From Humulus lupulus (Eukaryota; Streptophyta; Magnoliopsida; Rosales; Cannabaceae), in assembly GCF_963169125.1 (NCBI RefSeq), contig NC_084793.1, positions 230,146,360 through 230,210,359 of the forward strand: 64,000 bases of DNA. The letters are read 5' to 3'. Shown piece after piece: positions 57,775 through 64,000 of the stretch. The position numbers and the translations under genes were made by a program. Position 1 is the first letter of the stretch. The number at the start of each line of letters is the position of its first letter. The notes under the pieces were generated by a model that did not search any database, had not been told where the DNA came from, and saw only the letters and a program-made list of their open reading frames with translations.

Positions 57775-59625
57775 TCATGAAATTTCCTTCTGTGTTGATG
57801 TGACTGGATTGTATGTGATTTGAATGCTGTATGATATGTATTTAAAAAGAAAATAAGAGAAATGGAAAGAAGAGAGTGGTGTGTGAAGCTTAGTGGGAAA
57901 GGGATGCGTTCTTTTCCTAAATTGATTTGGTCCTAAATCAATTTGATTGGATGGTTTAATTAAAAAGGGTAAGTAAAAAAATCCCTAATTATTGTATATT
58001 GATGGGTTGGCTTATTTTAGAGAGTAAGTAATTGTGGAAAAAAAAAAAAAAACAAAGAGGGAGAGGGTATGGACGGCAGCCACAAGAAAGGGAAATGAAT
58101 TGGAGTATTATTTTTCTTTTCTTTCCTTAATTGTTTTTATTCAATTCTCTTGATTAGGGTCAATATTTCGTTTACCTTGATTTGAGTTGAGGCTTGATTA
58201 GTTTCCCTTTATTGGTTTTGATTGGAAGACCATTAGGGAAATAAGTAGGTGAGCATGAGTATTGGGTACTCATTTGGTGGCTGGCGGACAAGAGAGAAGA
58301 GAGGGAGAGGGAGAGGGAGAGTACGAAATTAGAGAGAGAAAGGGAGAGAGAGGCTGCCATTTTTCTAGAGAGAAGGAGGAAAAAACGTGAAGAAGGAGAG
58401 AAGGAGAGAAAGAAAAAGGAGAAGAGGAAGAAGGGCATTCAAGGTCTCTAAGGTATGGGTTTGGATTGTGATTTTTTTTTTCTCTTCTTCTTGGTTCTAG
58501 TTTAATGGAAGTCCTTGGTGGTGCTAGGTTCTAATCTCACAAGAGCACAGGGATTGTTGTTTAGGGTTTCGGCCTACAAGGGTAAGGGTGTTTTGATTTC
58601 TTAATATTGATCTATTTGAGATTTGTGGTTTGTTTGGTCTAATGATTTGGCGGTAACAATAAGGTGTTGGAGGCTAGCAAACAAGAGGGTGACCATAACT
58701 ATTTTTTTTTTGGGTTCTTAGACTCCTATCAAAGGAGGTAATGGAACCTCTATTCTTGATTTGGTTCTTATTGTTTAACCTTTTTACATGTATACTCATG
58801 GTATATGTGTATTGGATTGATTATTGATTTATGGTGTTATGTAAATATCTTATTATGAATAATTGTTTTGATATTAAAATGTTAAGCATGGTGGTGTTGA
58901 TTGTATGTTGTCTAAGGTTTTTTCCTATGATTTGATGATAGGTATGGTTTGGCTTAAAGATTATATGTGTAAGCATGCAATGGTTTTAATTTGTGATCTA
59001 CTAAATATGATGAATGAGTGTTTTCATTTTTTTTTAAAACATGAAATGATTTGATCATTTTGGGCTATAAGGGTTTCAGCCTAGGGGTGGTGTTCAAAGC
59101 ATGTTTGTTTTCCTTGTATGTTTTAATGTCAATTGTAATCCTAGAAACATGATAGGTTGTTTGTAAGATTTTAAATGAGTATATGTTAGTTTTGTTTTCT
59201 TTTGGATTACTTGGATGATAGAAACATGCTAGGGTTTGTGTTTAAATTTTGTTAATTAAACATGTATGATTAATGTATGAATTTTGTGAGACATGATGGA
59301 AATGATGAATTTCATGACTTGATATGCTTGCTGATTTTTGTGTATAAATGGTGTGAAATATGATGAGAATAATATTTTTGCATGCTCAAATAATTTTGCA
59401 AGTGCTATGATGTTTTTTTAAGAAATTAAAGGAGATTTTAATATACATTAAAATGATATTTTTACTCAAATAAATGCCTACAGTTTTTTTTTTATATTTT
59501 TAGAAAAAATATGAGTTTTTAAAATCAAGATGGTGATTTTTTAGAATATATATTGTTGTTGGAATTTTTGGTAAAATGAGAAGTTGTCTTTTAAATAAAA
59601 GGAATTTTGTGAGTATGTTGAAATA
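57775..59625. other. Spacer between the direct repeats
   Basis: Contains GA-rich stretches (58290-58440) and a GTTTCGGCC phrase near 58566. A Ser-rich minus-strand frame at 58172-58438 is a by-product of the GA repeats. No gene seen. Confidence 0.5.
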
Positions 59626-60679
59626 AATTAATACCCTAAACTATGTAAATATTAAAAACGGTATTTTAATGTGACCATGAGTGTTCATTTTAATAGATAT
59701 GATTTTTCTTTATTTTAATTAAGAAATTTTTTGAGATTAATTCACTTGTGATTTTTAAATAAATTAAATTGTGGCTGAAAGTTTAGTTTAATAATTTAAA
59801 AATAATTATTAGATTATCATGAATTTATTCTACTTAAAATTAAGTCTTAAAATAATACAAGTAAAATATATTTTTTCCCACACCTAAAAATTATATTTTT
59901 TTTCTCACATCAAGTTTGTAATTTTATTAATTTAAAATGAAATGGTTATTTTCTAAGGAAACATGCTAATTATAAGTATTTTATATAATTTCTAGCCTTT
60001 ATTATTTCTATGTAATTTAAAAATAATAAATGGAATTATTATATTTTTAAATGGATAAATAAATTATTTTATGAAATAAAAATAATGTTTTAAAGGTTTA
60101 ATCAACTTAGTGATTTTTAAAGAGACAAATAATGGAAAGAAAGTACGTTGCTAATCCTTATTTTTGAAAACGATAGAAATAAGTGCGTAGGAATTATCGT
60201 TTTTAACATCACTTTTTAACAATGTTCCCACATATGCATGTCGCATGCAAATGCACTTTTACGTTAAAAAATGTGTCTAATATTCAACCATATGATTTTT
60301 ATTTAAAAACCATGCATGTAACATATGTATAATTTGCATTATTCTTTTGGTGATTTTATGTGTAATTATGCCTATTTGGAAATTATGAGTAGTTTTCACC
60401 ATGTGTGCATGGCCCATGCAGACATGGGGTATATGAATTAGGCATAAGAAAGTATTATGTGATGCTAAAGAATGCTATTTGATTATGGTTATAGACTCGT
60501 TGTGAAGTTTGCCAGTTTTTGCTTTGCTTGGACCCGAGGTAAGGAAGTTAGATAAAATTTTGTTTATTTATGCTGTGAACGGTAAGATTGTTTGTATGAT
60601 AGAATGCTATGTACGATGATACATTTTGTGATATGAAGTATGAAATGATATTTTGTGATGATGTGATGATGTTGATAAA
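59626..60679. repeat. 1.05-kb direct repeat, right copy
   Basis: Direct partner of 56712-57774. Both copies start with a TATGT word, as an LTR might, but their right edges differ. Confidence 0.85.
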
Positions 60680-61294
60680 ACTACAGGCTTGCCCTTTTTT
60701 ATGCTTTAATTTCAAACTGGTTGGCAGGGATATGAAGACGTAACCCGAGTTAATAAGGATATAATGACGTAACTCATAGGGTGGACACGCCGAGGTTATT
60801 CAAGGACTAGAGATCCTGTTTACCTCAAGATGTGACATGGACAAGTTAGCGGGCCGTGTTGACAAAGATATGATGATGATGCTTATGATAATAACATTCA
60901 TGATGATTATGTATATGATGATGACGCTTATGATGATAATGTTTATAATGATTATGTTTATGATGATGATGGTTATGATAACGATGTTTATGATGTATAA
61001 CGATGTATGAAAATGAACATTTTTTTGTGTGTTATTTGTACTTCCTTACCGGGCTTTTAGCTCACCCCCTTACTTTCCCTTCCAAGTAGCAAATAGGATT
61101 TCTCTGTGGCACGCGTGGTAATGTGGGGAGTTCCAACGTCAGGGTGTGTATGGCGTGGGGGCATCCTATGGACGAGAAAACGATCAGTTTAACGCCAAAT
61201 TTTCTAAAGAATAACATTATGTTATTTTTAATTTTTTAGAACTTATCAGTGGGACTTGAACTTTAATTATTTTTAAAGCATTGCATGAAAACTA
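60680..61294 (+). mobile_element. Ty3/Gypsy LTR-type sequence with GAT-rich minisatellite
   Basis: 60869-61018 is built from GATGATG/TTTATGATG units. The following CCTTACCGGGCTTTTAGCTC and TGTGGCACGCGTGG-type blocks resemble the leader of plant Ty3/Gypsy (Del/Tekay-like) LTRs. It ends against truncated Copia sequence. Confidence 0.55.
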
Positions 61295-62870
61295 TTATTT
61301 TCCTTTTAAACTATTAGGCCCAACTTGCATGTTATTAGCAAGGCCCCATTGAGATTTTTCATATAATAAATGACTTTCTTTTATAAGTTTATGAGTATGT
61401 AAAAGTTTTACAAGTACTAGATTAGGGCATTTTACATCTCTGTTTCTGTTAGACACAAGCATCCGGACTTCATGTTCATAGCGTACTGGTTGTTTACCAA
61501 CCCTCCCACTGCGACGAATCTCTCTATTGTTCTGACTAGAACTAGTGATATCCTCTGGCCGTTTTTCATTTGTCACTACTGGTGATTGGTCTTGTTTACT
61601 TGAGACCATTTCCTCTAGTACGACTTTACTTTGAGGTTTGTGGTTATTTATATAGTCATGCTATAGAAAAGTAGCACTTTTAGATACAAACTTTTTCCTT
61701 TAAGCACGTGTGCATGACAACCACATACACGGAAATCGCGTAAACTAGGTTTAGTGCCATTCCATAATTCCAATGATATTTTCTTAATAGACTTAGATGG
61801 AAAAACATTGAATATGTATAGAGCACATTTTATTGCATAACCCCAGAATGTCAATGGCAATGATGTGAAACTAATCATCGATCTAACCATATCCAATAAG
61901 GTTCTGTTCTGCCTTTCTGAAACACCATTTTGTTGTGGCGTTCTAGGTGCAGTGAGTTGGGACTGAATTCCATGCTCACGCAAATGGTCCTCAAATTCAT
62001 AATCTAAGTACTCTCCACCTCGATCTGATCGAAGAACTTTTAGTGATTTACCTAATTGCTTTTCAGCTTCCGCTCTGAATTCTTTAAACTTACCATATGT
62101 TTCAGATTTCCTTTGCATTAAGTATATGTAACCATATCTTGAATAATCATCAATGAAAGTGATGAAAAATTCATAAACTCCTCTAGCTTAGAAATTTAGT
62201 GGACCACAAATGTCCGTATGAACAAGTTGAAGTGGTTCTGTGGCTCTTGAACCTTTTGCAGAGAAAGGTCTCTTGGTCATTTTTCCTTCTACACAGGATT
62301 CACATACTGGGATAGAACCAATAGATAGTTCTCTTAAAGGACCATCCTTTGTTAGTCTGTTAATTCTGTTTAGACCAATATGTCCCAATCTCAAATGCCA
62401 CAGATATGCTTCATTATCAGAATCTTTCTTTTGTCTTTTAATAGATCTGAGATTTGTAGTTTTAAATAATTCAGAATTATAAATATGCTCAACATTGGAC
62501 TCTAACTTGTAAACTCCACCTTCAGACTTTGCAGAACAAATGTCAAAACCATATATCGAAATAACAATCGAATTATTATTAAAAGAAATATTAAAACATT
62601 TTTCATGCAATTTTGATAAGGAAATCAAATTTCTAGTCAATCCAGGAATAAAATAAACATTGTCCAACCCAATAAATTTATTATTATAAAAAACTAAGTG
62701 AGATTTTCCAACATCAGCTGCCGAGATCTCCTGTCCATTTCCAACTCTCATGGTCACCTCTCCACGAGTCAGCTTCCTCAAAGTACTAAGACTATGCGAA
62801 GAAAAACAAACATGATTAGTGGCTCCGGAATCAACTATTCAAGATGAAAAATCACCTTCCACTAAAGAAG
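61295..62870 (-). pseudogene. pol: Copia protease and integrase, truncated
   Basis: A protease site VDSGATNHVC lies just after a TGA (62845-62847) that replaces the usual Trp codon. 62781-62188 is the pre-integrase domain (LWHLRLGHIGLNRI, CESCVEGKMTKRPF) with its His-His-Cys-Cys set. A stop follows near 62190. Integrase is readable at about 62180-61648: FIDDYSRYGY, DRGGEY and NGVSERQNRT carry the Asp-Asp-Glu triad. 61609-61295 is the linker to reverse transcriptase (REIRRSGRVGKQPVRYEHE), ending early in a stop. No reverse transcriptase is present. Confidence 0.85.
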
Positions 62871-63760
62871 ATTCTAAAACAAGCAAATCAGATTTACCCT
62901 TCTTTTTGTCTTTCAGTTCAGCCAGGTACTTAGGACAATTCCTTTTACAATGACCGTCAACTCCACAATGAAAGCATGATCCTTTCAATGCCTTCTTTTT
63001 GGAGTTTTTTGCATAATTATTTTTCTTGGAAGACTTGTTGGTCTACTCTGGTTGTTTGTCCTTTTTCTTGTCTTTTCCTTGGCTGCCCTTCCTTTTCTTA
63101 GAATTACCATTTGAAGTGGAAGGCTTGGTTTCAGCAACATGTATCTCCTCAACCTTGGTGGAACTTTTGTCTAGAGACTCAAAAGTTTGCAACTCATTCA
63201 GCAGTTGGTCATATTGTACTCCAACTTGTTCATAACATAGTTGGTAGTGAATGTCGCAAAAGTTGGTGTGAAAGATTCAAGTATCACACTTACTTGAGTT
63301 CTCTCATCAATGGTCGCACCATGGATTTCTGCATCGTGAAATATCTTTATCATGTCTAGGACATGTTCTCTAACAGAAACATTTTTCTTCATTTCCATAT
63401 TCATGAAGCTTCTATTAGCATCATGTTTGCACTTATCAGATTGCGGGCCAAACATGCCTTGTAGAGATTCCCAAATCTTATAGGCTGTTTCAACAGTTTC
63501 AAACTTTAATCTTAGCACATCGCTCATACTAGCAAGCATATAACATTGACCTTATTGTTAGATAAGATCCAATTGTCATAATTTTCTCTAGCAATTTTGG
63601 CAGCAGTGAGAGCAGGAACCTCAGGACATTCCTTATTAAGGACAAAGTTGTGATTTTCACATATCAAAACAATGTTCATGTGTTATTTCCATTTCATGTA
63701 GTTATCACTAGTCAATTTCTCATTAGCAAGCAAAGCAATTACAAGGTTTGGATTGGACAT
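62871..63760 (-). pseudogene. gag: Copia gag, frameshifted
   Basis: ATG at 63760 (MSNPNLVIALLANEKLTSDN). A TAA after NYMKWK and a frameshift before 63539 break it. 63539-63198 gives the central gag domain (AYKIWESLQGMFG, SVREHVLDMIKIFHDAEIHG). A Lys-rich stretch and a regular zinc knuckle follow (CFHCGVDGHCKRNC, 62976-62935, Cys-X2-Cys-X4-His-X4-Cys). It is the standard plant Copia gag, inactive in this copy. Confidence 0.85.
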
Positions 63761-64000
63761 ATTGCTGAAAATTAAATAAATAAAATATAATGAATTAATG
63801 CATATAATAAATATCAGTATATATTTGGAATAGTAAACATGTTGCATGAATTCAACACATAAAATAACACACAAAAAATAGTTACTAGTCCACGATCGAT
63901 TAATTTAAAAATTAATGGACCGCCTTAGGATAGGTCAAACTAATAACAAATTAATCTTGAGACAAGATATCAACTCCGTAAGTGAAAACTTAAAAACTCC
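63761..64000 (-). other. Copia leader region
   Basis: AT-rich leader upstream of the gag ATG. No primer site or LTR edge was found before the window end. Confidence 0.5.

Larger units (their letters stand above)
61295..64000 (-). mobile_element. 5' half of a Copia-type retrotransposon, truncated before RT
   Basis: Reads on the minus strand in the order gag, zinc knuckle, protease, pre-integrase, integrase, linker, and stops at about 61295 where Gypsy-like DNA begins. The 5' LTR must lie beyond the window. Confidence 0.85.

Noticed and set aside
58172..58438. Ser/Phe-rich minus-strand ORF resembling a signal peptide
   Set aside because: It is produced by GA-rich simple repeats, with no conserved residues.

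Overview
This is eukaryotic nuclear DNA from a flowering plant. It is AT-rich and made mostly of nested retrotransposons, with one recognisable host gene. The evidence for a plant is an Athila-type Ty3/Gypsy element primed by tRNA-Asp, a Tat-type element with an antisense accessory gene, Cassandra TRIM repeats carrying 5S rRNA-like sequence, Tourist-like and foldback MITEs, a Mutator-type SWIM remnant, and plant-style introns. A eudicot with a large repeat-rich genome fits best. The species cannot be read from the sequence. There are no operons, CRISPR arrays, prophages or true tRNA/rRNA genes.

Layout. 1-1479: end of a Ty3/Gypsy LTR inserted in an antisense accessory gene (1480-3730, minus) of a Tat-like element, whose polypurine tract and 3' LTR follow (4737-4842, resuming 16571-17193). 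4843-16565: a complete Athila element on the minus strand, with 1034-bp LTRs that differ at three sites, a perfect GTAGA target duplication, a tRNA-Asp primer site, gag, pol and an env-like third ORF. It is recent, yet its gag-pol frame is broken at several places. 17194-19088: AT-rich DNA with an old LTR fragment. 19089-20925: Copia solo LTR (minus). 20926-26570: AT-rich DNA holding a Tourist-like MITE and a Mutator-like remnant (SWIM zinc finger, minisatellite arrays). 27020-27465: hAT-like fragment. 27677-31260: the host gene (minus), a small protein with a long acidic tail and a basic C-terminus. 32515-33301: two tandem foldback elements. 33502-36598: a block bounded by a 36-bp GC-rich inverted repeat and holding a rearranged Copia LTR. 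37560-40350: Copia LTR-like and gag remnants with a foldback.

40351-56711: an old Copia element (both LTRs, Met-type primer site, decayed pol, polypurine tract) that landed in the 39.5-kb gag remnant and later took four insertions: a Gypsy solo LTR in its 5' LTR (41945-46475), a second solo LTR inside that one (42450-44744, TSD ATTAA), a third in its integrase (50035-52322, TSD TCATT), and a rearranged tandem Cassandra in its 3' LTR (55220-56424). 56712-61294: Ty3/Gypsy LTR-type DNA with two 1.05-kb direct repeats. 61295-64000: the 5' half of another Copia element (minus), cut before reverse transcriptase.

Except for the host gene, everything readable belongs to self-replicating elements. 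Their order of insertion can be read from interruptions and target-site duplications. The most unusual features are a hairpin conserved with paired base changes in four Gypsy LTR copies, the part-inverted Cassandra array, the repeated polypurine tracts around the Athila env-like ORF, and the mismatch between young LTRs and broken genes in the Athila copy.
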